A stretch of DNA of 64,000 bases from Rhodococcoides fascians NBRC 12155 = LMG 3623 (GCF_001894785.1 NZ_BCWW01000011.1:62001-126000), one strand, 5' to 3'. Counted from the first letter of the stretch, positions 16,569 to 25,373 are shown. Program-made: numbers and translations. Notes: generated by a model from the letters alone, not told the origin.

Positions 16569-18382
16569 GCAAGGCGCTGATGCCCACCACCGGAGTATCT
16601 CTGGCGGGCGAATCCACTCGAACCTGGAACGACGTCGAGGTCGATCCCATCACCCTGCGCGTCATCGGCGGAGCCCTGCAGTCGATGGCCAAGGAGATGG
16701 CCCAGGTCCTCTATCGCATGGCGTACTCCTCGCTCATCCGAGAGTCCGAGGACCTCGGCGCGGGCATCTTCGACATCAACGGACGTGAACTGTGCGAATC
16801 GGATTCGACTCCGATGCACTGTGGTTCGATTCCGGCGTACATCAAGGGTGTCAACCGTCGCCTCGCGGGAACGTACAAGCCCGGAGACGTGGTGCTGCAC
16901 AATCATCCGTACCACGGCGCGGCTCACTCCCCCGATTACGGCGTGATCATTCCGATCTTCTGGCAGGGCGAGCACATCGGCTTCGCCGGGTGTACCGGTC
17001 ACGTGTCCGACGTCGGCGGCAACTTCCCCGGCCTGTGCATGGACGTCGTCGATGTGTGGGCCGAGGGCAAGCTGATGGACTCGATGAAGATCTACGAGGC
17101 CGGGGTCCGCAACGACTACCTGATTCAGCACATCCTCGACAACGTCCGTACCCCGGAGCAGAATCGCGGCGACCTCGAAGCACTGATCGCGTGCTCGCGC
17201 ATCGGGGAGAGGCGGTTCACCGAGCTGCTAGAGAAGTACGGCCTCGACACCGTCATGAGTGCGGGCGAGCGGTGGATGGACTACTCCGAATCCATGCTGC
17301 GCAAAAAGATTCGCGAGATTCCCGACGGCAGCTACACCGCACCCATCGGCTACCTCGACGACGACGGCAAGAACCGCGGCGAACCGCTGAAGGTGGCCGT
17401 GCGGGTGCAGGTCGAGGGCGAGGACATTCTCATCGACCTCACCGGCTCGAACAGCCAAGTGCCCACTGCGTTCAACGTCCCGTTCGAGGGTTCGGTTCTG
17501 CCGGTGACCGTCTCGGCCATTCGCACGATTCTGCTCGACGAGGATCTGACCGAGGAATTCGTTCCCCAGAACGACGGGTGCTTCCGACCCGTCAAGGCCT
17601 ATGCCCCCGAGGGGACCATCTTCAACCCGGACTTCCCCGCGTCGTGCTTCGCGCGGTTCTCTCAGGTGAACCGGGTGTTCGACTCGATCAACCTGGCTCT
17701 GGCCCCGGTGCTTCCGGATCATGCCATCGCCGGATCGTCCGCCGCTCTGTGCGCCATCGCGTATTCCGGCATTGCGCCGGACGGCGAATCCTATTGGGTC
17801 TACATCGAAATCAACGAGGGCTCTTACGGTGGCCGCAACGGCAAGGACGGCATGGACGCCGTCGACGCCCTGATGGCAAACACCCGTAACAACCCCATCG
17901 AGGAACTCGAGCTCAACCACGCCATGCGCGCGTTGCGGTACGAGCTGCGCGACGAGGCTCCCGCACCAGGGAAGTGGCGCGGCGGTATCGGCAGTGTGCG
18001 CAAGTGGTTGATGGAGACCGATACGTTCCTCGGTTCCGAGGCCGACAATCGATCGGATCCGCCGGCCGGTGCTCTCGGCGGGCACGACGGTGTGTCCGGC
18101 TCGTTCACCAGGAACGCCGGGACCGATCGCGAGGAAGTGTTGTACTCCAAGGTCACTCAGGAGACGATTCGCTCCGGTGAGACGCTGGAGATCAAGCTCC
18201 CCTCAGGCGGTGGCTTCGGAAACCCGTTCGAGCGTGATCCGTTCCAGGTGCTCAGCGACGTCTGGGACGAGTACCTCACCGAGGACGATGCTCGACGCGA
18301 CTACGGTGTGGTCGTGAACACCGATTCGTGGACGGTAGACGAGGACGCGACGGCCGAGCTGCGCGCCCGGAGCGCCGCCTGA
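16565..18382 (+). CDS. Hydantoinase/oxoprolinase subunit B
   Basis: A 605-residue HyuB-family subunit that carries the metal-dependent amide hydrolysis. Landmarks are DPITLRVIGGALQSMAKEMA near residue 25, SLIRESEDLGAGIFD, HNHPYHGAAHSPDYGV near residue 120 with the metal-site style histidines, GHVSDVGGNFPG, and the late GGRNGKDGMDAVDALMANTR. Length is within the family range. It is coupled to subunit A by a 4-nt overlap. Its last 55 nt appear to overlap the amidase start, consistent with a single hyuA-hyuB-amidase transcript. Confidence 0.92.
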   Translation: MSKALMPTTGVSLAGESTRTWNDVEVDPITLRVIGGALQSMAKEMAQVLYRMAYSSLIRESEDLGAGIFDINGRELCESDSTPMHCGSIPAYIKGVNRRLAGTYKPGDVVLHNHPYHGAAHSPDYGVIIPIFWQGEHIGFAGCTGHVSDVGGNFPGLCMDVVDVWAEGKLMDSMKIYEAGVRNDYLIQHILDNVRTPEQNRGDLEALIACSRIGERRFTELLEKYGLDTVMSAGERWMDYSESMLRKKIREIPDGSYTAPIGYLDDDGKNRGEPLKVAVRVQVEGEDILIDLTGSNSQVPTAFNVPFEGSVLPVTVSAIRTILLDEDLTEEFVPQNDGCFRPVKAYAPEGTIFNPDFPASCFARFSQVNRVFDSINLALAPVLPDHAIAGSSAALCAIAYSGIAPDGESYWVYIEINEGSYGGRNGKDGMDAVDALMANTRNNPIEELELNHAMRALRYELRDEAPAPGKWRGGIGSVRKWLMETDTFLGSEADNRSDPPAGALGGHDGVSGSFTRNAGTDREEVLYSKVTQETIRSGETLEIKLPSGGGFGNPFERDPFQVLSDVWDEYLTEDDARRDYGVVVNTDSWTVDEDATAELRARSAA

Positions 18383-19587
18383 TCGAGGACGGGACCTTCG
18401 GCGGTGTCGTCCGGTGGATCGACGACCGGAACGACACCCCGGGGCCCCTGTCCGGCCTGAGCATCGGCGTCAAGGACAACATCGACGTGGCCGGCGTCGA
18501 GACCACCTGCGCGTCGAAGTTCCTCGAGCACAACGTCGCCGACGCTGATGCCGACGTCATCACCCGCCTGCGGCGCGCAGGCGGGTCGGTGGTCGCGAAA
18601 CTGAACATGGCCGAGTTCGCCGTCGGAGTCACCTCGCAGAACTCGGCTGCAGGCCCGTCGTACAACCCGTGGGACCGCACTCGGGTCCCCGGCGGATCGA
18701 GCGGCGGTTCGGGGATTGCCGTCGCCGCCGGACTGGTCGACGCATCCCTGGGCACCGACACCGGCGGGTCGGTGCGCCTCCCCGCCGCGGCATGCGGAAT
18801 CACCGGTCTACGCCCGAGCTGGGCATCGATCAGCAACGACGGCGTCTTCCCGGTGAGCGAGCAATTCGACACAGTCGGCCCGATGGCGCGGTCGGTCACC
18901 GAGGTGAAAGCCCTGTTCGACGTCCTGTCCGCCAGCCCATCCGAGCCCTCGAAGGTGACGCGCATCGGTGTCCCCACCGTGTTCCTCACCGCAGACGTGG
19001 ACCCCGGCGTCGCGCAGACCGTTGCGGCCGCGGTGCGCACGTTCGCCGAACTGGGGTACGAGATCGTCCCCATCGAACTGGGGCATGCCGCCGATGCCCA
19101 GGACATCGTCTACACGATTGTCTACAGCGACCTCGCTCGCCGCCATCGGCACCGGCTCGACACCGAGCCTTCACGTTTCCAACCCGCGACCTACGAGCGA
19201 ATAGCGTTGGGCCTGAGCATCTCCGAGTTCGACCGTGCCCGTGCACTCACCGGCCGTGATCGGTTCCATCAGGCCATGACCGCCACGTTCGAGACCGTCG
19301 ACGTGGTGTTGACCCCGGCCATGCCTGTCGACGTTCCCCCGAGGGACGGGGGTGACGACGTCGTCGCGCTCTCGCGCCGGATGGGACAATTCACGTACCC
19401 GTGGTCGTTGCACGACGGCCCGACGCTGGCTCTGCCGGTCGGGTTCCACCCGTCCTCGGGCATGCCGGTGGGAGCGCAACTCACCGCTGCGGTGCACCGT
19501 GAGGGCGCGTTGTTCGGCGTGGGCGAGCGCTATCAGTCGGTGACCAACTGGCATCGGGCGACACCACCGCATACATCTGATCTTTAA
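18328..19587 (+). CDS. Amidase signature family amidase
   Basis: A roughly 419-residue serine amidase. The Ser-cisSer-Lys triad is visible: the lysine in IGVKDNIDVAG near residue 50, and the two serines in PGGSSGGSG and DTGGSVRLPAA (residues 120-155). The start is uncertain. GTG 18328 is the only clear start codon before the conserved region and overlaps hyuB by 55 nt, but the first 17 residues lack family similarity, so a start near the hyuB stop is possible. It probably hydrolyses the open-chain amide released by the hydantoinase/oxoprolinase. Confidence 0.87.
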   Translation: MDGRRGRDGRAARPERRLIEDGTFGGVVRWIDDRNDTPGPLSGLSIGVKDNIDVAGVETTCASKFLEHNVADADADVITRLRRAGGSVVAKLNMAEFAVGVTSQNSAAGPSYNPWDRTRVPGGSSGGSGIAVAAGLVDASLGTDTGGSVRLPAAACGITGLRPSWASISNDGVFPVSEQFDTVGPMARSVTEVKALFDVLSASPSEPSKVTRIGVPTVFLTADVDPGVAQTVAAAVRTFAELGYEIVPIELGHAADAQDIVYTIVYSDLARRHRHRLDTEPSRFQPATYERIALGLSISEFDRARALTGRDRFHQAMTATFETVDVVLTPAMPVDVPPRDGGDDVVALSRRMGQFTYPWSLHDGPTLALPVGFHPSSGMPVGAQLTAAVHREGALFGVGERYQSVTNWHRATPPHTSDL

Positions 19588-19635
19588 CCCCGGCCGTTCC
19601 GTCAATCAGCGGGTATTGTCCGTATTTACCTCATC

Positions 19636-19665
19636 TTGACGCCTAAAACATCTTATGTTTAAGTG
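19636..19665 (+). promoter_or_regulatory. Putative promoter of the second ABC transporter operon
   Basis: TTGACG (19636-19641) is followed by the operator at 19645-19661 and a weak -10 candidate (TTAAGT or TAAGTG at 19659-19665). This copies the layout of the acyl-CoA operon promoter at 13345-13374, where the operator also fills the spacer behind TTGACG. Confidence 0.5.
19645..19661. promoter_or_regulatory. GntR operator, third copy (transporter operon)
   Basis: AAAACATCTTATGTTTA matches the palindrome at 13349-13365 in 14 of 17 positions with the same spacing of ACAT and ATGT arms. A weaker relative, ATACATCTGATCTTTAA at 19571-19587, overlaps the end of the amidase gene. Both would place the transporter under the same GntR protein. 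Confidence 0.6.
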
Positions 19666-19762
19666 GTGAGCAGCTGTTACGTACGTCTCACTACGGGTGG
19701 GCCTGCGACAGCCGACACTCCTACTTCGGCACCGTCACGCCGATCAGCAAGCGAGGACGCAG

Positions 19763-20779
19763 ATGCATTTACGCCGAATCACCTCGATCATGACAGCAGT
19801 AGCGCTGTCCGGCGCGCTGGTGGCGTGCGGATCGGATCCCGGCCCCGACGCGGACCCCGCCAATCCGGTCACGATCGATGTCACCGTCTCGGCAGCGGCC
19901 GAAATCTACAGCATCCCTTGGCTTGTCGCGCAGAAGCAGGGACTGTTCGAGAAGCACGGCGTGATCGTCGAGAACATCGTGCCGGGCAAGGGCGGTAGCG
20001 CGACCATGCGCACGCTGCTCGACGGCAACATCCCCATCGGTGAGGTCAGCTACCCGTCGATCGTGCAGGCGGACGCGGCCGGCTCCGAACTGCGCATCGT
20101 CGGCGGCGGCACGCAGGGGCCGTACCCGATGAACTTCTACGCACTCGCCTCCAACCCCGACACCAACTCCATCGAGGACGTCCGCCGGTGGGCTTACACC
20201 CGGCCCAACTCGGCGTCCGATGCTCTGACGCGTCTGCTTCCCTCCGTTGCGGGCGTCGACCCGAGCCGGATCGAGCGGGTTGCCTCCGGCGGTATCGGCG
20301 AGGGCTTCGCACTACTCGAAGCCGGCAACGTCGATATCGCACTCGTTCCCTCCATCGTCGCCGAACAGCGACCGGGGGATTTCAAGCTGATCGTCAGCAG
20401 CCCCGACTACATGTCGCGATTCCTGCAGTCGACGATCACCACGACCAAGGATTACGCCGCGAGTAATCCCGGCGTCGTGCGCGCCATCAATGCCGGTTAC
20501 ACCGAGGCGGTGGCGTCGATCAAGGCCGATCCTGTTGCGGCAGCGCAGATTTATTCGGATTACACCGGATTCGATATGGAGTCGGCTATCGCGGTGGTCG
20601 AGCGCGCATCCTCGGTCGACACCTGGGGTGGCGGCTTCGACGCCGCGTCGGTCGAATCCGCCCAGGACGGCGTGGAAGCGTCCGGGAGCGATCGAGTACC
20701 CAACTTCTGCACCCTGTTCGACCCGGACTTCCTCGCCGCGGGAGTAGAGAACGATGTTCCCGGCGACTGCGACTCCTGA
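19763..20779 (+). CDS. ABC transporter substrate-binding lipoprotein
   Basis: A 338-residue secreted binding protein with a short signal peptide and lipobox ALVACG, so it is lipid-anchored at the cysteine near residue 22. The fold-typical opening IYSIPWLVAQKQGLFEKHGV marks it as SsuA/NMT1-like. ATG 19763 was chosen for the signal peptide and the GAGGAC 10 nt upstream; the open frame continues 22 codons further back without similarity. It heads an importer operon with one ATPase and two permeases, and its location behind the hydantoinase and amidase genes suggests that it brings in the amide or imide substrate. Confidence 0.9.
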   Translation: MHLRRITSIMTAVALSGALVACGSDPGPDADPANPVTIDVTVSAAAEIYSIPWLVAQKQGLFEKHGVIVENIVPGKGGSATMRTLLDGNIPIGEVSYPSIVQADAAGSELRIVGGGTQGPYPMNFYALASNPDTNSIEDVRRWAYTRPNSASDALTRLLPSVAGVDPSRIERVASGGIGEGFALLEAGNVDIALVPSIVAEQRPGDFKLIVSSPDYMSRFLQSTITTTKDYAASNPGVVRAINAGYTEAVASIKADPVAAAQIYSDYTGFDMESAIAVVERASSVDTWGGGFDAASVESAQDGVEASGSDRVPNFCTLFDPDFLAAGVENDVPGDCDS

Positions 20780-20810
20780 CCGCAATTTCCCACCACCAGA
20801 AGGTAGCGAC

Positions 20811-21620
20811 GTGACTCACGCAACGACTCGACCCCGCCCCGACACCACCTCCGCCATCGCCGTCGCCTCGTCGGTCTCGCGGCACTTCGGTGATGTCACC
20901 GCCCTCCACGAGATCGACTTGTCCATCGGCCGAGGAGAATTCGTCTCCGTCGTCGGTCCCAGTGGCTGCGGCAAGTCCACCCTGCTCGAGGTGTTCGCCG
21001 GACTCCAGGATCACGATGGCGGCACCGTGCAGGTCGACGGGCAACCGCTCACCGGCCCTCGATCCAAGACTGCGGTCATCTTCCAGGAATCGGCGACGCT
21101 GCCCTGGCGGACCGTCCGCGACAACGTCGGGTTCGCTCTCGAAGTCCGAGGTGTCGGCAAGAAAGAGAGGCGCGCCCGCGCCGACGAGCTGCTGAACACA
21201 GTGGGGCTGAGCAAGTTCGGTGACCACTACCCCACCCAGTTGTCCGGCGGTATGCGCCAGCGTGTGGCCATCGCGCGCTGCCTGTCCATGGAACCCGACC
21301 TCATACTCGCGGACGAGCCGTTCGGTGCGCTCGACGAGCAGACGCGACTGGTCATGTCGTACGAGCTACTCAAGATCGTCGAAAAGCTGACGTGCGGAGT
21401 CTTGTTCATCACCCACAGCATCCAGGAAGCGGTACTGCTATCCGATCGCGTACTGGTGATGAGTGCGCGGCCCGGTCGATTCATCGACGAGATGGACATC
21501 GACCTGCCCCGTCCGCGCTCCGAGGACGTTCTCGCCAGCCCAGCGGCTACTGCTCTGCACGAACGCATTTGGTCGAGTCTGCGCGACGAAGCCAAGAAGA
21601 CGATGAGCATCGAACCATGA
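20811..21620 (+). CDS. ABC transporter ATP-binding protein, NitT/TauT type
   Basis: A 269-residue ATPase with Walker A GPSGCGKST near residue 50, Q-loop IFQESATLPWRTVRDN, signature LSGGMRQR near residue 142, Walker B LILADEPFGALDEQ and H-loop FITHSIQEAV. The GTG start at 20811 has an AGAAGGTAG site ahead of it and removes a 19-codon open extension that overlaps the binding-protein gene. It is translationally coupled to the first permease by an ATGA overlap. It energises import together with the two permeases that follow. Confidence 0.92.
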   Translation: MTHATTRPRPDTTSAIAVASSVSRHFGDVTALHEIDLSIGRGEFVSVVGPSGCGKSTLLEVFAGLQDHDGGTVQVDGQPLTGPRSKTAVIFQESATLPWRTVRDNVGFALEVRGVGKKERRARADELLNTVGLSKFGDHYPTQLSGGMRQRVAIARCLSMEPDLILADEPFGALDEQTRLVMSYELLKIVEKLTCGVLFITHSIQEAVLLSDRVLVMSARPGRFIDEMDIDLPRPRSEDVLASPAATALHERIWSSLRDEAKKTMSIEP

Positions 21621-22441
21621 GTGCGCCGACGCGCGAGAGCACGCGCGCCTCCGTGGTCCCCGGATACATCCGGCCGGCACCCTCCACACAACTCGGTCTC
21701 CCCGCATGGGGCTGGACCGTACTCATCCTCGTCGCGGCACTGGTGACCATCGACATCTCGGCACGGTTCTTCGCTTCTCCGCTCGACATCGTGCCGGTGA
21801 CCGATATGATCTCGACGTCGCTGAGCCTGCTGACCGACCCGGACTTCCTGGTCGACGAGTTGGGCCGGACGCTCGGCATCATCGTTCTGGCGTTCGTGCT
21901 CAGCTCCGTACTCGGTGTCGCCGCCGCATACGTTCTGTGGCGGTACGAGCTGTGGGACAGAGCATTTCAGCCGTACCTCAACGTCTACTACGCCGTCCCG
22001 ACGTTCGCGCTGTACCCCATCATGGTGGTGCTGTTCGGTGCCGGTGTGGCTCCGATCGCCATTCTGTCCACCATCTTCGCCTTCGGCGTAGTCGCGTTGA
22101 ACGCACGCACCGGTTTCAACTCGGTGTCGCCGATCGTCACCAAGCTCGGCACCACACTGATGCTCACGCGGTGGCAGTACTTCCGATCGGTTCTGCTTCC
22201 GTACGCGTTGCCGAGCATCGTGACCGGACTGAAACTGGGGCTCTCGTACGCCGTCATTTCGGTGTTGGCCAGCGAGTTCATCCTGTCGACGCAAGGGCTC
22301 GGGCACTTCATCTCGATAGCCTACGACGGGTTCGACATCGCCGACATGTACGCCGGGATCCTCATCGTGGCGCTGATCGCTCTGCTCTCGACCTCGCTGA
22401 TCTCTCTCGCGCTCAACCGATTCGATTGGAGGCGCCGCTGA
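21617..22441 (+). CDS. ABC transporter permease 1, NitT/TauT type
   Basis: A 274-residue membrane permease. Hydrophobic segments include WTVLILVAALVTI, IIVLAFVLSSVLGVAAAYVL and IAILSTIFAFGVVAL. The cytoplasmic EAA-type loop is the SPIVTKLGTTLMLTRWQYF region near residue 180. Its start overlaps the ATPase stop and its stop overlaps the next permease start by one base (TGATG). The presence of two different permease genes suggests a heterodimeric channel, unlike the first transporter in the window, which has only one. Confidence 0.9.
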   Translation: MSAPTRESTRASVVPGYIRPAPSTQLGLPAWGWTVLILVAALVTIDISARFFASPLDIVPVTDMISTSLSLLTDPDFLVDELGRTLGIIVLAFVLSSVLGVAAAYVLWRYELWDRAFQPYLNVYYAVPTFALYPIMVVLFGAGVAPIAILSTIFAFGVVALNARTGFNSVSPIVTKLGTTLMLTRWQYFRSVLLPYALPSIVTGLKLGLSYAVISVLASEFILSTQGLGHFISIAYDGFDIADMYAGILIVALIALLSTSLISLALNRFDWRRR

Positions 22442-23262
22442 TGAGCAGCACCTTGGACAGAGTAGCCACCACACCCACCGCTCCCCCGAAGGTCACCTCG
22501 TCCGCGGGCCGCACCAACGCCCGCCGCTTCCTCCCACCACTGGTCGTGGCCGTCGTCGCGGTCTTGATCTGGTGGGTAGCGGCCGTTCTGGTCGACAGTC
22601 TCATCTTCCCGACGCCTGCCGAGGCCATGGCCTCGCTCGTCGAAGACCTGGGCAAGGCAGACTTCCGCGCCAACGTCGGCGACTCGCTACGTATTCTTGT
22701 GCTCGCGTTTCTGGCCAGCACGGTCGTGGGTTCCCTGCTGGGCCTGACGCTCGGACTGAGTCCGTTCTGGACCCGAACCATCGCCCCGATCGTCTACTCG
22801 ATCAACAGCATCCCGAAGATCGTGCTATACCCGATCTTCCTGTCATTCCTCGGTATCGGCGCATTGAGCCGATTCGGATTCTCCTTCTACGCCGCCTTCA
22901 TCCCGATGTTCCTCGTCGCCGTCGAGGCCACGGCATCGGTCCAGAGAATTCACTTGAACATGGCAGCATCACTGCAGGTGAGCTGGCCCAGGTTGATCCG
23001 TCAGATCGTCATTCCCGCCGTGCTCCCGGCGCTCGCGACGGGTATGCGAATGACCTTCGGCTTGGCGTTCCTGGGACTGCTTCTGGCCGAGATGTTCTCG
23101 TCGTCCAGCGGCATCGGATACGAACTGCTCCGCAACGTCAGCCTGGTGCGGATGGAAAACATCATGGGCACGGTTGTGTTGATACTCGTGATGGCACTGC
23201 CGCCCACGATTGCGCTGCAGTGGTTGGAAAGTCGCACCACCTCGAAATACGGCGGTCGGTGA
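22441..23262 (+). CDS. ABC transporter permease 2, NitT/TauT type
   Basis: A 273-residue permease with an N-terminal cytoplasmic stretch, then LVVAVVAVLIWWVAAVLV and several further membrane segments. The EAA-like loop is seen near residue 165 (IHLNMAASLQVSWPRLIRQI). It ends the importer operon, and a strong hairpin follows at 23364-23390. It probably pairs with the permease encoded at 21617-22441. Confidence 0.9.
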   Translation: MSSTLDRVATTPTAPPKVTSSAGRTNARRFLPPLVVAVVAVLIWWVAAVLVDSLIFPTPAEAMASLVEDLGKADFRANVGDSLRILVLAFLASTVVGSLLGLTLGLSPFWTRTIAPIVYSINSIPKIVLYPIFLSFLGIGALSRFGFSFYAAFIPMFLVAVEATASVQRIHLNMAASLQVSWPRLIRQIVIPAVLPALATGMRMTFGLAFLGLLLAEMFSSSSGIGYELLRNVSLVRMENIMGTVVLILVMALPPTIALQWLESRTTSKYGGR

Positions 23263-23363
23263 CGACGACAGCTCAGGTTCTTGGCTCCTTGAGCTGAACT
23301 GAGACGAGACGCCGGCAGTCGGGCGGCGATTACCCACAATCTCGCTAGCTGACTACGGCGAAT

Positions 23364-23390
23364 GGCCGGGCACCGTCTCGGTGCCCGGCC
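23364..23390. terminator. Bidirectional hairpin terminator
   Basis: A perfect 11-bp stem (GGCCGGGCACC, loop gtctc, GGTGCCCGGCC) lies between the convergent permease and DUF4352 genes and is followed by AACGAAAACC. It closes the GntR-controlled region. Confidence 0.75.
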
Positions 23391-23406
23391 AACGAAAACC
23401 TCTAAG

Positions 23407-24177
23407 CTATCGCAGGGAGATCTCAGCCCCACCGGAGAAGACGGAATCGTGTACTTCGAGTGTCGCGGGGACCGCATCCGCGGGGATGTCGAACACGATC
23501 GTTATGTTCTGCGACAGACCGGGGTTGATATCTCCCCCGATTGCAGTTTCTGCCTCCAGATTGATCGCTGCCATCGCGTCGTTCTCGAACTCGCGACCTT
23601 GGACATCGATCAGCTTCTGGTTCGAGCCGAAGTAGCTTTGCGCCTTATCGGAAACATTGGTCACCGTGACACTGACCAGCACGAACTGCCCTAGTGCGTC
23701 TTTCTGAAGGTACGGGTTGTCGCCCAGGGTCGTAACACCTGTCTCGACGCCAGTCACGACGAAACCGAACTTGCCATCGCGGACTTCCTGGCCGATACCC
23801 GGTGCCGCCTGCTCGGGTTCGGTTGCGGGGGAAACCGATTCGACAGGAGCAACGACCGCAGCAGAAGGAGCATTTCCGGCTGCGACAGGTGCAGCCGTGG
23901 ACGAGGTTGTGGATTGTGCCGTTGTGGACTTCTCATCATCACCCCCACCCAACATTCCGCCCACAACAAGAACCAGCACGACGCCACCCACAACCCACGG
24001 CCACTTCCGCTTCTTCTTCGCGGGCGGCTGCGGCTGTCCATACGGCTGCTGAGCGTAAGGCTGCTGCGCGTAAGGCTGTCCCTGCGTAGGTGGCTGGGCA
24101 CCGTAAGAGCCTTGTGGCTGCCCGTAGGGGGCCTGCCCTGAGGACTGCGGCTGATTCGGATCGTGCGGAAATGTCAT
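23407..24177 (-). CDS. DUF4352 membrane-anchored protein (paralogue A)
   Basis: A 256-residue protein with a Gln/Pro/Tyr-rich N-terminus carrying repeats of PYAQQ, a basic KKKRK, one membrane segment (WPWVVGGVVLVLVVGGML, residues about 68-85), a Ser/Thr/Ala-rich linker, and a C-terminal immunoglobulin-like DUF4352 domain. The domain is recognisable by GQFVLVSVTVTNVSDKAQSY and the ending VHDSVFSGGAEISLR. ATG 24175-24177 starts the low-complexity head; the open frame upstream is not family-like. A paralogue lies at 26906-27529. The domain probably sits outside the membrane; function is unknown. Confidence 0.85.
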   Translation of the reverse strand: MTFPHDPNQPQSSGQAPYGQPQGSYGAQPPTQGQPYAQQPYAQQPYGQPQPPAKKKRKWPWVVGGVVLVLVVGGMLGGGDDEKSTTAQSTTSSTAAPVAAGNAPSAAVVAPVESVSPATEPEQAAPGIGQEVRDGKFGFVVTGVETGVTTLGDNPYLQKDALGQFVLVSVTVTNVSDKAQSYFGSNQKLIDVQGREFENDAMAAINLEAETAIGGDINPGLSQNITIVFDIPADAVPATLEVHDSVFSGGAEISLR

Positions 24178-24310
24178 GAAGTCCTGGTCTCTGGTCGAAG
24201 TGGTGCTGAGTAGGTATAGGACCGGCGGGTCGGAATGTTTCAGTGCAGCGCAAAAATTCATTCGACCGAATGAACTAAGAGCATTTTCGCTTCCCCATAG
24301 GCAATCTCTG

Positions 24311-24477
24311 CTAGTCCCCTCGTGCGCGTCTGCGGTCCTCGGAAGTGAAGGCCGACGCCGAATACGCATCGACACCGGCCGATCGCTTCCGATGCTGGAA
24401 GTCCGCAACCGAATCGAAGGCCGCCGTCACCCGGCCGACGTCGAAACGTACGTCATCGACCTGCCGCGCTGAAAGCC
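24311..24477 (-). pseudogene. Relic of the 3' end of a VWA-domain gene
   Basis: These about 167 bp align base for base, at roughly 80-85 percent by eye, with 26182-26348, the last part of the intact VWA gene. Both share FDSVAD, QHRKRSAGVDA and DRRRARG and both end in the same TAG stop. A one-base deletion in the GTCACCCGG region puts the two halves (SMTYVSTS and VTAAFDSVAD) in different frames. No 5' part of the gene remains, so this is a decayed fragment. It lies just beyond the end of the LysR gene and marks one edge of the LysR-SDR segment. Confidence 0.8.
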
Positions 24478-24503
24478 TTGCCATCGCCCAAGTTTGCAGT
24501 CCA

Positions 24504-25337
24504 TCACTCGAACGCAATCCCGACGGCCGACCGGACCAGTGCCGATACCGCCGGCGATCGGACTCCGGCCGGCCACGCGATGACCGTCGTGATCATCGGC
24601 GCATCGGACACAGGTACGGCCACATGCTCGGGCCATTGCCACGCGCGACTCGATGCTGGGATCACCAGCAGCGCCTGACCCAGCGCGACCAGTTGTGCGA
24701 TCTGCGTTTGAGCGCGTACCTCGGGCCCGGGACCCTTCGGATAGGTGCCGTCGAGCTGCGGCCAGCGGGCCATCGGCAGATCCGGGACGTCACGGATATC
24801 GTCCATGCTCAGTTCGTCTTTCGAGGCCAAGGGGTGATCACACGGAACGATCGCGACTTGCCCCTCTGTGAGGAGGTCCTCGGAGTCGAACCCGACGAGG
24901 TCATCGACGGGACGATGCATCAACGCAACGTCGGCGTCACCGCGGCGAAGATATTCGGCCTGCTCACCGACTTCGCATAACAAGACATCCACGTCAGCGG
25001 GGTACGCATCGAGAACGCGGCGTAGGAGCTCGTGGGACGCACCGGCTTTGGTCACCAGCTTGACTCTGGCACCGGCGGCTCGCGCTCGCTGCGCTGCCGC
25101 TGCGACAGCGTCGAGCGCCGTCGCAGCGTCCCTCAGGAGCACGGCACCGGCAACAGTGAGTGCGACTCCGCGGCGATTCCGATCCAGGAGGGCGACGCCG
25201 AGTCGGCGCTCAATCCTGCTGATCGCTCGCGAGAGCGGTGGCTGGGCGATCCCCAATCGTTGCGCTGCGCGTCCGAAGTGCAGCTCCTCTGCAACGGCGA
25301 TGAAGTACCGGAGTTCGCGTGTTTCGAGATCGTCCAC
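24504..25337 (-). CDS. LysR family transcriptional regulator
   Basis: A 277-residue regulator with the N-terminal winged helix ELRYFIAVAEELHFGRAAQR and AQPPLSRAISRIERRLG (residues 6-45), followed by a co-inducer domain. The open frame extends 121 codons upstream through the divergent SDR gene, but GTG at 25335-25337 starts the conserved HTH sequence, so the longer version is rejected. It is divergent from the SDR gene, with a 21-bp interrupted palindrome between them at 25353-25373, a typical LysR arrangement. It probably activates the SDR gene in response to an unknown small molecule. Confidence 0.9.
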   Translation of the reverse strand: MDDLETRELRYFIAVAEELHFGRAAQRLGIAQPPLSRAISRIERRLGVALLDRNRRGVALTVAGAVLLRDAATALDAVAAAAQRARAAGARVKLVTKAGASHELLRRVLDAYPADVDVLLCEVGEQAEYLRRGDADVALMHRPVDDLVGFDSEDLLTEGQVAIVPCDHPLASKDELSMDDIRDVPDLPMARWPQLDGTYPKGPGPEVRAQTQIAQLVALGQALLVIPASSRAWQWPEHVAVPVSDAPMITTVIAWPAGVRSPAVSALVRSAVGIAFE

Positions 25338-25352
25338 TACGGCAGCGTAGCT

Positions 25353-25373
25353 GTGATACCCGTCGAGTATCAC
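25353..25373. promoter_or_regulatory. LysR binding site candidate
   Basis: GTGATAC-ccgtcga-GTATCAC is a perfect 7-bp inverted repeat with a 7-bp centre that contains the T-N11-A form. It starts 16 bp upstream of the LysR start and 55 bp upstream of the SDR start, suiting both autoregulation and activation of the divergent gene. Confidence 0.65.

Noticed and set aside
19663-19998. Open frame from GTG 19663 starting with a Cys-containing segment (SSCYVRLTTGG), considered as a leader peptide
   Set aside because: It begins inside the likely promoter/operator, before the expected transcript start, and runs on into the binding-protein gene in the wrong frame.
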